This document shows positions 44,686-52,981 of a DNA stretch of 64,000 bases, piece after piece (position 1 is the stretch's first letter; each line of letters opens with the position of its first letter). Under the pieces are notes generated by a model that saw only the letters and a list, made by a program, of their open reading frames with translations, was not told the origin of the DNA and did no database searches. This DNA comes from JACPNE01 sp964444465 (GTDB taxonomy: Archaea; Nanobdellota; Nanobdellia; SCGC-AAA011-G17; JACPNG01). Location of the stretch: assembly GCA_964444465.1 (NCBI GenBank), contig CAYUGZ010000001.1, positions 7,565 through 71,564 on the forward strand, given 5' to 3'. The position numbers and the translations under genes are program-made.

Positions 44686-45934
44686 GTTTCCAGATGTTGG
44701 AGAAGGAATAAGTGAAGGTGAATTAGTAGAATGGGTAGTTAAAGAAGGAGAGATAGTTAAAGAACATGATCCAATAGCTAAGATTGAGACTGATAAAGCT
44801 GTTGTTGATATCCCAAGTCCTAAGTCTGGTAAGATTTTAAAATTGAATTTTAAAGAAGGAGAAACTGTTAAAGTTGGAGAGATATTGGCTGTAATCGGTG
44901 AAGAAAGAGAAGAAGTTAAAGAAACTAAAGAAGAAAAGAAAGAAGTAAAAGAAGAAAAAAGAAAAACTACTTCTGTTGTTGGAAATTTAGAAGAATCAGA
45001 TGAAGAATTTATTGTTAAAGAAACAAAGAATGAATCAAAAGAAAAAAAGAAAATTTTAGCAACTCCTGCTATAAGAAAATTAGCTAAAGAATTAAATGTT
45101 GATATTTCTACTTTAGAAGGAACAGGTGAAAATAGAAGAATTTTAGAAGAAGATGTAAAAAAAGCATCTAAAGGGGAAGTTCCAGTAGAGATTGAAGAAA
45201 AAAAAGAAATTAAAGTCACAAAAAAATATGATTTATATGGATATGTAGATAGAATTCCATTAAAAGGAATAAGAAAAACTATTGCAGATAACATGATGAA
45301 GGCTGTTAATGAAGCTGCCCATGTTACTTCTATGGATGAAGTAGACATCACTGAACTAAATGATATAAGAAAAGTACAAAAAGAAGTTGCAGAGAAAAAA
45401 GGAATTAAACTAACTTTCTTGCCTTATATAATAAAATCATTAATACATGCATTAAAATCTTACCCTATAGTTAACTCTTCAATCCAAGGAGAAGAGATTA
45501 TAATAAAAAAATATTATAATTTTGGAATTGCAGTTGATACAGAAAATGGTTTGATCGTTCCTGTAGTAAAAGGGGTTGATCAAAAAGGAATTTTAGATTT
45601 GGCTAAAGAAATAAAAGAATTAGCTGATAAAACAAAAGAGAGAAAAGTTGATTTAGGAGATCTAAAAGGAAGTACATTTACAATAACAAATTATGGAAGT
45701 ATTGGTGGGAATTATGGCACACCAATTGTTAATTATCCTGAGGCAGCTATTTTAGGATTAGGGAGAGCAAAAGATCTTCCTAGAGTGATAGATGGAAAGA
45801 TAGAAATAAGAAAAATCCTACCAATCTCTGTTACGTTTGATCATAGAATATTTGATGGAGCAACAACCTCCAGATTTATGAATGAACTTAAAAAATATTT
45901 AGAAGATCCTAGTTTATTAATTGTTGAGGATTAA
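44666..45934 (+). CDS. pdhC: Dihydrolipoamide acyltransferase E2
   Basis: The 422-residue protein has a lipoyl domain with the target Lys44 in ETDKAVV, a Lys/Glu-rich linker (90-130), a peripheral subunit-binding domain (ATPAIRKLAKELNVD, about 132-175) and the catalytic domain ending in DHRIFDGA, with the active His near 393 and Asp near 397. It transfers the acetyl group from lipoate to CoA. It overlaps lipB. No E3 (dihydrolipoamide dehydrogenase) gene is in the window, although the binding domain for it is present. Confidence 0.93.
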   Translation: MVAYEFKFPDVGEGISEGELVEWVVKEGEIVKEHDPIAKIETDKAVVDIPSPKSGKILKLNFKEGETVKVGEILAVIGEEREEVKETKEEKKEVKEEKRKTTSVVGNLEESDEEFIVKETKNESKEKKKILATPAIRKLAKELNVDISTLEGTGENRRILEEDVKKASKGEVPVEIEEKKEIKVTKKYDLYGYVDRIPLKGIRKTIADNMMKAVNEAAHVTSMDEVDITELNDIRKVQKEVAEKKGIKLTFLPYIIKSLIHALKSYPIVNSSIQGEEIIIKKYYNFGIAVDTENGLIVPVVKGVDQKGILDLAKEIKELADKTKERKVDLGDLKGSTFTITNYGSIGGNYGTPIVNYPEAAILGLGRAKDLPRVIDGKIEIRKILPISVTFDHRIFDGATTSRFMNELKKYLEDPSLLIVED

Positions 45935-46639
45935 TTATTTAGAAATTGGAGTTATTCTACTTTTTTTATCTTTAATTATGTAATCTTTTATAATAACATA
46001 TCCACTATTCTCTGTATCCATAACTTTTTCAGTGTCTAAAACTTCAAATCTTTTTTTGAACATAGGACCATCAACAACAAATGTGTCTGCATATCCTCCT
46101 TCAAATCCAACATGAAATCCATATTTAATAGAATCTTTTTTTAGTTCTTCAAAGTTTTCTTTAGTTAATTTTTCACCAAGCCATTTACTCATTCCATCTG
46201 AAGCTACTTGAGTTATCACAACTTCATAATTGTCTTTTATTAATTTTCTCATTAAAGATTCATGGTCGTCATCTTTATGGGAAGCAAATACTTCAATACC
46301 TAATGGAAATAGAGTATCTCTAATAACTTTTAGTTGAGTTTCTTGTAATCCTATACCTCCTAAAACAACAGCGTCTACTGGATTTTTAGTTACAACTTCT
46401 TTAACAATATCCGCTTCTTTTTGAGGATCGGCTACATCACAATCAACTAAGATATGACTATAACCTAAAATTTTAGCAATTTCTTTTGTATGCTCTACTG
46501 TAGCAAAATGAAATAAGTAACAGTCTGTTCTACTTGGTTTAACAGATAATAAATATTTAATGTTCCAACCTTTCTGTTTTGCTAATTGGACTGCATTAAT
46601 TGAATCCTTTCCACCACTAAACAATATTGCAATATTCAT
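45935..46639 (-). CDS. dph6: Diphthine-ammonia ligase
   Basis: The 234-residue protein begins with the PP-loop SGGKDSINA (residues 8-16) for ATP binding, followed by VEHTKEIAKILG and GGIGLQETQL. This is the DPH6 branch, which amidates diphthine on elongation factor 2, an archaeal/eukaryal trait. It is a strong archaeal marker here. It abuts the E2 gene tail to tail and is divergent from the zinc-finger-like gene at 46692. Confidence 0.9.
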   Translation of the reverse strand: MNIAILFSGGKDSINAVQLAKQKGWNIKYLLSVKPSRTDCYLFHFATVEHTKEIAKILGYSHILVDCDVADPQKEADIVKEVVTKNPVDAVVLGGIGLQETQLKVIRDTLFPLGIEVFASHKDDDHESLMRKLIKDNYEVVITQVASDGMSKWLGEKLTKENFEELKKDSIKYGFHVGFEGGYADTFVVDGPMFKKRFEVLDTEKVMDTENSGYVIIKDYIIKDKKSRITPISK

Positions 46640-46663
46640 ATAATCTATTAAGAATAAAAATCT

Positions 46664-46671
46664 TTTTAAAT
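46664..46671 (+). promoter_or_regulatory. TATA element between dph6 and the gene at 46692
   Basis: TTTTTAAA lies about 24 nt before the ATG at 46692, which implies a leaderless mRNA. The symmetrical AT stretch may also serve the divergent dph6 gene. Confidence 0.45.
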
Positions 46672-46691
46672 ATTTTGATAATTTATTTTTG

Positions 46692-46979
46692 ATGGAAGAG
46701 GAAGAATTTGTTGAAGAAACAGTTGAAAACGAAGATAAACAAGACGTAGATGTGTATTCTGAGGAAGGAAGAGAAGAGTCTATTGAAGATGATGAGATAG
46801 ATGAAGTAGAACAAGGATTTATGCAAGGTTATGAAGCAGGAGATAGATTAGCTAAATGTTCTTTATGTTTGAAACCTTTAGCAGATGATTTTGTTGAAGA
46901 AGAACTTAAGGATGAGCTTTATAGATTTTGTAGTGAAGAACATGCAGAAACATATAAAAGAAAGTTAGAAAAAAAATAA
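46692..46979 (+). CDS. Small acidic protein with a C-terminal zinc-finger-like motif
   Basis: The 95-residue protein is very acidic for its first 45 residues (Glu/Asp-rich, disordered). The end carries CSLCLKPL and FCSEEHAE, spaced like a treble-clef or TRASH-type zinc finger (CxxC, CxxxH). It is probably a nucleic-acid- or protein-binding adaptor. The ATG at 46692 is chosen over the TTG at 46689 by its TATA spacing. Function is unknown. Confidence 0.65.
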   Translation: MEEEEFVEETVENEDKQDVDVYSEEGREESIEDDEIDEVEQGFMQGYEAGDRLAKCSLCLKPLADDFVEEELKDELYRFCSEEHAETYKRKLEKK

Positions 46980-47501
46980 TTATTTTTTTCTTTTTATAAT
47001 TATAAAAGTAATAATAACCAAAAGAAAAACTATTCCTAAAATTAATAATCCATTATTAGATTGAGGTTGAGTGTTTTTTATTACTAATATCTCTTCATTT
47101 TCATTAACATTGTTTTCTATGGTTTTAATCTCTTCAACTTTTTGAGTTTCTTGTATTATTTCTTCTTTTTGAGCAAAACATAAATTATTATTACAATCAC
47201 TCTCACATTCACAATCATTGTCCTCACAGTCTCTTTCTATTTCTAGTCTAGCATCATTCCTATCTACACTTTTAACCTCTACATAAACTCCATTGACTAA
47301 CTTTTCACCTTCATTATCTTCAACTATAGCTTTTTCGTTATTTACACAAACTATCACTTTTTCATCGTCTTCATTAATGTTAACTAAAGTGACGTTTTTA
47401 TCTCTTATTACAAAACTTTCACCAATATCTAAATTAATGGTTTCAGTGGTAGCACTAACTAAAGAGCTCATCAATATTATCATTAATATGTACTTTATCA
47501 T
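46980..47501 (-). CDS. Secreted membrane-anchored Cys-rich protein
   Basis: The 173-residue protein has a signal peptide (cleavage after VSA), an acidic domain with a Cys cluster (CEDNDCECESDC), a Glu/Asn-rich linker and a C-terminal membrane helix with a Lys tail. This signal-domain-anchor plan recurs in the window at 33765, 57699 and 63032. No enzyme motif is seen. It is convergent with the zinc-finger gene, with no gap between them. Confidence 0.6.
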   Translation of the reverse strand: MIKYILMIILMSSLVSATTETINLDIGESFVIRDKNVTLVNINEDDEKVIVCVNNEKAIVEDNEGEKLVNGVYVEVKSVDRNDARLEIERDCEDNDCECESDCNNNLCFAQKEEIIQETQKVEEIKTIENNVNENEEILVIKNTQPQSNNGLLILGIVFLLVIITFIIIKRKK

Positions 47502-47533
47502 GTCTAGAATACATAAGAGAAAAATATATAAGA

Positions 47534-48598
47534 TTAATCATTGATTTTTTTCACAATAAGTTTACCTTTATCTATACTAATTGTGACTTCATCATCATCT
47601 TTAAATCCAGTTGTTTTAGTTATTATTTCGGGAAGTCTTATCTTGCCAGTTTTTATGTTTAAGTTAGTTATAATTTCTTTTCCATTATCTATCTCTTTTA
47701 ATACATCATTATAGTCTTTAGTTGTTTTAGAAGATTTAAATTTTTTAGTTTTTTCATATAAAAATTCAGCTATTGATTTCGGAATATTTTTTCCAGTTGC
47801 TTTTGTTATCCCTTCTAATCCAGGGGATAAATTTACTTCTATTACCATTGGTTTTAATCCTTCTAATATATCAATAGCACATATATCTGATTTTATTGCT
47901 TTTGCAGCTTTAAGAGATATCTCTTCCATTTCTAGACTAGGAATGAAATTAGATCCAATAGCCCCCATATGGATATTAGCCCTCATCTCTTCAGAAGTAG
48001 CTTTTCTTTTCATTGCTCCAATTATTTTGTCTCCTGCTACAATTATTCTAATATCTGTTGCATTTGTTTCTATGTATTCTTCAATGATGTATGGCTGTTT
48101 GAATACTTCTAATGTATCTAATATTGAATTAGCAGATTGTAAAGAATCAGCAGACATAACTCCTTTCCCTTGCGTCCCTGAAGATAATTTCATAATAATT
48201 GGAAAATTCACTTTTGATAATATCTTTTTTGCACCTTCTACAGTTGCGGCTAAATATGTAGTGGGAATTGGAACTTTATTTTTTTGTAATTCTGCTAATG
48301 TTAAAAATTTATCATGTCCAATAGTAAAAGCACTTGGCTGGATAGGCATATAAACTTCTTTATTTAGAGCTTCTGTTAATGTTCTTTGTAATAACAAATA
48401 TCTATGGGAACCTCTAACATAAATACAGTCATATTTTTCTATAGGATTACCCTCATACAACACATTTAATCCTTTTGAGGTAGCATGAACTTCTATTTTT
48501 CTAATGTCTAATCTATCAACTACTTTAAACAGTTCTTTAGCTTCATCTGCTATCTTAGAACTACTTTCTCCTTTAAGACTTATTATTGCTAATTTCAT
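47534..48598 (-). CDS. RimK-family ATP-grasp ligase with a C-terminal AbrB-like domain
   Basis: The 354-residue protein has a RimK N-terminal domain, an ATP-grasp core (about 95-290: MKLSSGTQGKGVM, IIEEYIE, VIEVNLSPGLEGI) and then a separate C-terminal segment (about 305-352, NIKTGKIRLPEIITKTTGF) that looks like an AbrB/SpoVT swapped-hairpin domain. RimK enzymes add glutamate to a protein or cofactor. It overlaps the protease gene at 48573 by 26 nt. The AbrB-like tail could mediate dimerisation or DNA binding. The substrate is unknown. Confidence 0.85.
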   Translation of the reverse strand: MKLAIISLKGESSSKIADEAKELFKVVDRLDIRKIEVHATSKGLNVLYEGNPIEKYDCIYVRGSHRYLLLQRTLTEALNKEVYMPIQPSAFTIGHDKFLTLAELQKNKVPIPTTYLAATVEGAKKILSKVNFPIIMKLSSGTQGKGVMSADSLQSANSILDTLEVFKQPYIIEEYIETNATDIRIIVAGDKIIGAMKRKATSEEMRANIHMGAIGSNFIPSLEMEEISLKAAKAIKSDICAIDILEGLKPMVIEVNLSPGLEGITKATGKNIPKSIAEFLYEKTKKFKSSKTTKDYNDVLKEIDNGKEIITNLNIKTGKIRLPEIITKTTGFKDDDEVTISIDKGKLIVKKIND

Positions 48599-48941
48599 TT
48601 TTTGAGTTATCTTTAGAAGGATCTATCAAAAATCCATTTTTTAACACACTCATTCCAATTAATAGAGGATATTTCATATTTTCTCTATTTGATAAATTAA
48701 ATTCAGATTCTATTACTTTTCCTTTTATTTCGATAGTTGCTTTTACTACTGGACGAACTGCTTTTCCATGCACATTTTTTATTATGGCTGTCTTTATCAC
48801 TGGGCCTAGTTCAAGTTCTGATGCTAGTTTCATACTAATTGAGTTATGTTGTGCTCCAGTATCTATTTTAGCCAGTATCTCTATTGTAGTTTTACCTTTA
48901 ATTTTTACTTTTTCTATGACTCCAATTACTATTTTATCCAT
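48573..48941 (-). CDS. Retropepsin-like aspartic protease (RimB/ATP-grasp-associated)
   Basis: The 122-residue protein has the aspartic-protease motif KIDTGAQHNSI near residues 25-35 and a second conserved stretch PLLIGMSVL near residue 92. This is the single-domain, presumably dimeric protease that accompanies RimK-type ligases. Its end overlaps the start of the RimK gene by 26 nt, so the two are co-translated. It may remove or trim what RimK adds. Often labelled a zinc protease, but the DTGA motif points to an aspartic type. Confidence 0.82.
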   Translation of the reverse strand: MDKIVIGVIEKVKIKGKTTIEILAKIDTGAQHNSISMKLASELELGPVIKTAIIKNVHGKAVRPVVKATIEIKGKVIESEFNLSNRENMKYPLLIGMSVLKNGFLIDPSKDNSKNEISNNKS

Positions 48942-49036
48942 TCTTTAGCTAATAAAAAAATGGTATTTAAATGTGCCTATTATTGGGTTTTTGTATAATA
49001 AAGCTTAAAAGTTCCATATTTTATCTTTGATGTATA

Positions 49037-49384
49037 ATGAAAATAGTTCCTAAAATATGGGGTGAAGAACATTGGATTATCAACAATGAAAAGTATTGCG
49101 GTAAAAAATTAATATTAAAAAAAGGATTTAGAGGAAGTATGCACAAACATAAAATTAAGGAAGAAACATTTTACATTCAATCTGGAAGAGTATTAATGGA
49201 ATTAGAAGATAAAAAATGGATAATGCAGAAAGGAGAGATACAACATTTAACTCCAGGAGATTGGCATAGATTTACTGGATTAGAAGATTCTGAAATGTTC
49301 GAATTTTCAACACAACATCAAGATGAAGATACTTACAGAAAAACAGAGAGTGAAAAAATAAATTTAGATGAATTAAGATTATGA
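49037..49384 (+). CDS. Cupin-fold protein (mannose-6-phosphate isomerase-like)
   Basis: The 115-residue protein has the cupin metal motifs: HKHKIKEETFYIQSGR near residues 37-52 (His, His, Glu) and TPGDWHRF near residue 80 (His). It starts with WGEEHWIINN, typical of the mannose-6-phosphate isomerase-like group. It overlaps the heptose kinase gene by 4 nt, so it probably acts on a sugar phosphate in the same pathway. A TATA-like box (CTTAAAAG) lies at 49004-49011. Confidence 0.8.
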   Translation: MKIVPKIWGEEHWIINNEKYCGKKLILKKGFRGSMHKHKIKEETFYIQSGRVLMELEDKKWIMQKGEIQHLTPGDWHRFTGLEDSEMFEFSTQHQDEDTYRKTESEKINLDELRL

Positions 49385-50352
49385 AAGAAAATTTGATTAA
49401 GATTATGAATAAATTTAAAGAAAAAAAAGTTTTAGTAGTTGGAGATATAATTTTAGATAAATATGTATTTGGAAATGTTTCTAGGGTTTCTCCTGAAGCA
49501 CCTATTCCATTAGTAGATGTAGGATGGGAAAATTATGTTCCTGGTGGAGCAGCTAATGCGGCTAATAATCTAGCAAGTTTAGGCGTTAAAGTTTCTATAA
49601 TTGGGGTGATAGGAGAAGATGCTCATGCTGAAATATTATTAAATAAATTAAATTCTAGAAGAATTAAAACAGATTTGTTAATTAAAGATGAGAATAGAAG
49701 GACTATATTGAAAGAAAGAGTAGTTGCTAATAATCAACAGTTATTAAGAATAGATTATGATGTTAAAGATACAATAAATAAAGAGATTGAAGAAGAAGTT
49801 ATTAGAAAAATAACACAAATAATTCCCGAAATTGATTCTGTAATAGTTTCAGATTATGGAAAAGGATTAATTAACAAAAAAGTGATGGATGAATTAATTA
49901 AGTTATGTAAGGATAATCAAAAATATTTAGTTGTAGATCCCAAACCAGAGAATAAAGAGTTGTATAAAGGAGTTAATTTAATCACTCCAAATTATGAGGA
50001 AGCAAGTCAAATGGCAGAGGTTTTTGGTAAAGAAGAAGATAATATTGATAAAGTTGGAAATAAATTGAGAGATAAGTTTAATTCTGATTTATTAATCACA
50101 AGAGGGCCAAGAGGAATGACTTTATTTAGTGATGAGGTTAAACATTTCCCAACTAAAGCTAGAGAGGTTTATGATGTTTCTGGAGCGGGAGATACAGTAA
50201 TAGCTACTTTAACTTTAGCTTTATCATCTGGTGCGAATATGGAAGAGTCAATTACATTAGCTAATTATGCTGCAGGAATAGTTGTAAATAAATTTGGTAC
50301 TTCTACAGCTACCACTATCGAAATTGAAAAAGCAATGAAAAATGATAGATAA
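49381..50352 (+). CDS. HldE/RfaE domain I-type heptose-7-phosphate kinase
   Basis: The 323-residue PfkB-family kinase starts VVGDIILDKYVFGNVSRVSPEAPIP, a signature of the D-glycero-beta-D-manno-heptose-7-phosphate kinase domain. It has the catalytic PfkB box DVSGAGDTV near residue 265. It phosphorylates heptose-7-phosphate at C1. It overlaps the nucleotidyltransferase gene by 11 nt; in Gammaproteobacteria the two are one fused protein. No GmhA isomerase gene is in the window. Confidence 0.88.
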   Translation: MKENLIKIMNKFKEKKVLVVGDIILDKYVFGNVSRVSPEAPIPLVDVGWENYVPGGAANAANNLASLGVKVSIIGVIGEDAHAEILLNKLNSRRIKTDLLIKDENRRTILKERVVANNQQLLRIDYDVKDTINKEIEEEVIRKITQIIPEIDSVIVSDYGKGLINKKVMDELIKLCKDNQKYLVVDPKPENKELYKGVNLITPNYEEASQMAEVFGKEEDNIDKVGNKLRDKFNSDLLITRGPRGMTLFSDEVKHFPTKAREVYDVSGAGDTVIATLTLALSSGANMEESITLANYAAGIVVNKFGTSTATTIEIEKAMKNDR

Positions 50353-50833
50353 AATTAAATCTAGAGAAGAAATTTCTAAATTAGTAGATGAATTAAAATT
50401 TAAAGGAAAGATTATAGTTACAATAAATGGAAGTTTTGATATATTGCATTTAGGACATTTACATATTTTAGAAGAAGCTAAGCAACAAGGAGATATATTA
50501 ATAATTGGTGTTAATTCTGATAATTCAGTTAGAGAATGGAAAAAATTAATGAATAATAAAGATTGGAGTAAAAGACCTTATAATAATGAAAAAAATAGAA
50601 CAGAATTATTAACAGGATTTGAATGTGTAGACTTTGTTACAATCTTTAATGAAGTAGATTGTTTGAAATTTGTTGAATCTATCAAACCTAATGTGCATGT
50701 TAATGGATCGGAATATGGTGAAGACTGTATAGAATCTTCATTAGTGAAAAAGTATGGTGGAAAGATACATATCATAAAATTAAAAGAAGAGTTGTCTACT
50801 TCAAATTTAGTTGAGAAAATAAAAAATGAATAA
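50342..50833 (+). CDS. HldE/RfaE domain II-type heptose nucleotidyltransferase
   Basis: The 163-residue protein has the nucleotidyltransferase motif GSFDILHLGHLHILEEAK (HxGH near residues 39-42) and the family pattern GFECVDFVTIFNE and KPNVHVNGSEY. It would add a nucleotide, normally ADP, to heptose-1-phosphate. It has a short insertion (WKKLMNNKDWSKRP) compared with bacterial forms. It overlaps both neighbours, so it belongs to a tight four-gene operon. Confidence 0.86.
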   Translation: MIDKIKSREEISKLVDELKFKGKIIVTINGSFDILHLGHLHILEEAKQQGDILIIGVNSDNSVREWKKLMNNKDWSKRPYNNEKNRTELLTGFECVDFVTIFNEVDCLKFVESIKPNVHVNGSEYGEDCIESSLVKKYGGKIHIIKLKEELSTSNLVEKIKNE

Positions 50834-51341
50834 AGCAATTTTTCTTGATAGAGATGATACAATAAATGTAGATAAGATAGATGTTTATAAAATAGAAGAC
50901 TTTGAATTAAAACCAAATGTCATTGAAGCATTAAAATTGTTTATTGATAAAGAATACAAGCTAATAATCATAACAAACCAATCAGGAATTGGTAGAAGTG
51001 TATTTACAAAAGAAGATTATTATAAATTTACAGAGTATTTAGTTTCTAAATTAAAAGAGGAAGAGATAGAGTTTACAGGAATTTACTTTTGCCCACATAA
51101 ATCTGGAGAAAATTGTGATTGTAGAAAACCAAGTCCTGGAAATATTTTAAAAGGAGCTAAAGAGCATAATATAAATCTAAAACAAAGTTGGATGATTGGA
51201 GATAAATTATCTGATGTTGAAGCTGGTAGAAATGCAGGATGTAGAACTATACTCTTAGGAATGAAAGATAAAGAGGTATTAGCAAATTATATAACTAAAG
51301 ATTTGTTAGATGCTGCTAATTTTATAATTGAGAATAGTTAA
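50826..51341 (+). CDS. gmhB: GmhB-like heptose-1,7-bisphosphate phosphatase
   Basis: The 171-residue HAD-IIIA phosphatase has the nucleophile motif FLDRDDTIN (residues 6-14), a zinc loop CPHKSGENCDCRKPSPG near 92-108 that is diagnostic for GmhB/HisB-N, and GDKLSDVEAG near 128. It removes the C7 phosphate after the kinase step. It overlaps the preceding gene by 8 nt. Histidinol phosphatase is an alternative, but the heptose context favours GmhB. Confidence 0.87.
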   Translation: MNKAIFLDRDDTINVDKIDVYKIEDFELKPNVIEALKLFIDKEYKLIIITNQSGIGRSVFTKEDYYKFTEYLVSKLKEEEIEFTGIYFCPHKSGENCDCRKPSPGNILKGAKEHNINLKQSWMIGDKLSDVEAGRNAGCRTILLGMKDKEVLANYITKDLLDAANFIIENS

Positions 51342-51343
51342 GC

Positions 51344-51351
51344 TTAAATAT
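51344..51351 (+). promoter_or_regulatory. TATA box of the AI-2E transporter gene
   Basis: TTAAATAT lies about 26 nt before the ATG at 51374, directly after the gmhB stop, which implies a leaderless mRNA and a new unit. Confidence 0.5.
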
Positions 51352-51373
51352 TTTATATTCTTAAAAGATTATT

Positions 51374-52393
51374 ATGAATAATCTAAGTTTAGATTACAAT
51401 AAATTATTTCTTTTTATTGTAGTATTGTTAATAATCATATTTTCTTTTGTGTTAATACAACCATTCATAACTGCAATATTAACTGCTTTTGTGTTGACTT
51501 ATATTCTATATCCATTATATGAAAAATCTGAAAAAATTATCAAAAATAAATCATTAAGATCTTTTGTTTTAATATCTATAATAACAATTTTAACTTTAAT
51601 CTTTTTATCATTCATCACAAATTTATTGATAAATGAATCAGTTACATTATATCACAATTTTAAGAATGCAGATATAAAAGAATTGTCTGATTTGTTATCA
51701 GGAGTGGTGGGAGAAAATATTGATTTAAATTTATACTTTAAAGAAATAGTCAATAGGGGATTAAACTTTTTTTTAACATCTTTATCTGATATTGCTTTAA
51801 CTATCCCTCAAAAAACAATTAGTCTATTCATTATACTTTTTACAATGTATTATTTGTTTAAAGAAGGAGAGAGTTTAGTTGATAAGTTTAAAGAAAATTT
51901 ACCATTGAAAAAAAATCATAGTGAAAATATAATCAATAAATTTAATGAGTTTATGCAGGCAACAATTTATGGGATTATTGTAACCTCAATAGTACAAGGG
52001 ATAATTGGAGCTATAGGGTTGTTTATATTTGGAGTTGAGAATCCTATAATTTGGGGATTAGTTATGACTGTGGCCTCTATGTTTCCTTATTTTGGAGCAT
52101 CTTTAGTTTGGCTTCCAGCTGCATTGATTAAATTGTTTAGTGGAGATTATTTTAATGGAGTTGGATTAATAATTTATGGTGTATTAATAATAAGTTTAAT
52201 AGATAATTTATTAAGACCTAAATTAATAAGTAATAGAACAAGAATACACCCCATATTTGTGTTATTGGGGGTATTAGGTGGATTAAAGTTATTTGGATTC
52301 ATAGGATTGATTTTAGGTCCTGTTTTATTGGGTGTGTTATTAGCAGTAATGAGAATATATAATCTTGAAACTGAGAAGTATAGGAAAAGTTGA
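51374..52393 (+). CDS. AI-2E/PerM-family membrane transporter
   Basis: The 339-residue protein has about 7-8 membrane helices and the family regions: paired N-terminal helices, a long soluble loop, GIIVTSIVQGIIGAIGL near residue 197, and DNLLRPKLISNRTRIHPIFVLL near residue 277. Family members export small molecules or ions. Its role here is unknown. It overlaps nothing, and the apt gene begins one base after its stop. Confidence 0.85.
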   Translation: MNNLSLDYNKLFLFIVVLLIIIFSFVLIQPFITAILTAFVLTYILYPLYEKSEKIIKNKSLRSFVLISIITILTLIFLSFITNLLINESVTLYHNFKNADIKELSDLLSGVVGENIDLNLYFKEIVNRGLNFFLTSLSDIALTIPQKTISLFIILFTMYYLFKEGESLVDKFKENLPLKKNHSENIINKFNEFMQATIYGIIVTSIVQGIIGAIGLFIFGVENPIIWGLVMTVASMFPYFGASLVWLPAALIKLFSGDYFNGVGLIIYGVLIISLIDNLLRPKLISNRTRIHPIFVLLGVLGGLKLFGFIGLILGPVLLGVLLAVMRIYNLETEKYRKS

Positions 52394-52394
52394 T

Positions 52395-52916
52395 ATGAAT
52401 ATAAAATCTATGATAAGAACAATTCCAAATTTTCCGAAAGAAGGAATTATGTTTAGAGATGTAACAACTTTACTAAAAGATCCTATTGGATTTAATTATG
52501 TTATAGACCAATTTGTGAAAAGATATGAAAATGAGAAATTTGATTATATTGTTGGAATTGAGAGTAGAGGTTTTATTTTAGGTGGAGCTATAGCTCATAA
52601 ATTAAACAAAGGATTTATTCCAATTAGAAAACCTGGAAAACTTCCTTCTGATGTAGATTCTATTGAATATGAATTAGAATATGGGGTAGATAAATTAGAG
52701 ATACATCTAGATGCTTTAAAGGAAGGAGAGAGAGTTATATTAATAGATGATTTATTAGCAACTGGGGGAACAGCAAAAGCTTCAATAGAATTAATAGAGA
52801 AAAGAGGAGCTAAAGTAGTTGAATTTGGATGTGTTATTGAGCTACCAGATTTAAAAGGAAGAGAGAGACTAAATGGCCATTCAATCTATAAAATGGTAGA
52901 TTTTGAAGGAGAATAA
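52395..52916 (+). CDS. apt: Adenine phosphoribosyltransferase
   Basis: The 173-residue protein has the PRPP-binding motif VILIDDLLATGGTA near residues 115-128 and the APRT start IRTIPNFPKEGIMFRDVTTLL. It makes AMP from adenine and PRPP, using adenine such as that released by MtnP (30372). The ATG at 52395 is chosen; the TTG at 52365 lies in the previous gene. Confidence 0.92.
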   Translation: MNIKSMIRTIPNFPKEGIMFRDVTTLLKDPIGFNYVIDQFVKRYENEKFDYIVGIESRGFILGGAIAHKLNKGFIPIRKPGKLPSDVDSIEYELEYGVDKLEIHLDALKEGERVILIDDLLATGGTAKASIELIEKRGAKVVEFGCVIELPDLKGRERLNGHSIYKMVDFEGE

Positions 52917-52948
52917 TTCTTTTGTAATACTTCTTTTATCCCATATAA

Positions 52949-52957
52949 ATTTAAAAA
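52949..52957 (+). promoter_or_regulatory. TATA box of the UDP-sugar dehydrogenase gene
   Basis: The region ATTTAAAAA is centred about 28 nt before the ATG at 52982, which implies an almost leaderless mRNA. Confidence 0.45.
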
Positions 52958-52981
52958 TTGTAATTTGCAATTTTTATTTCA

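Noticed and set aside
44620..45351. Long minus-strand open frame (243 codons) opposite lipB and the E2 gene
   Set aside because: It is a Ser/Phe-rich mirror of the Lys/Glu-rich E2 gene and has no motif of its own; the plus-strand protein is clearly real.
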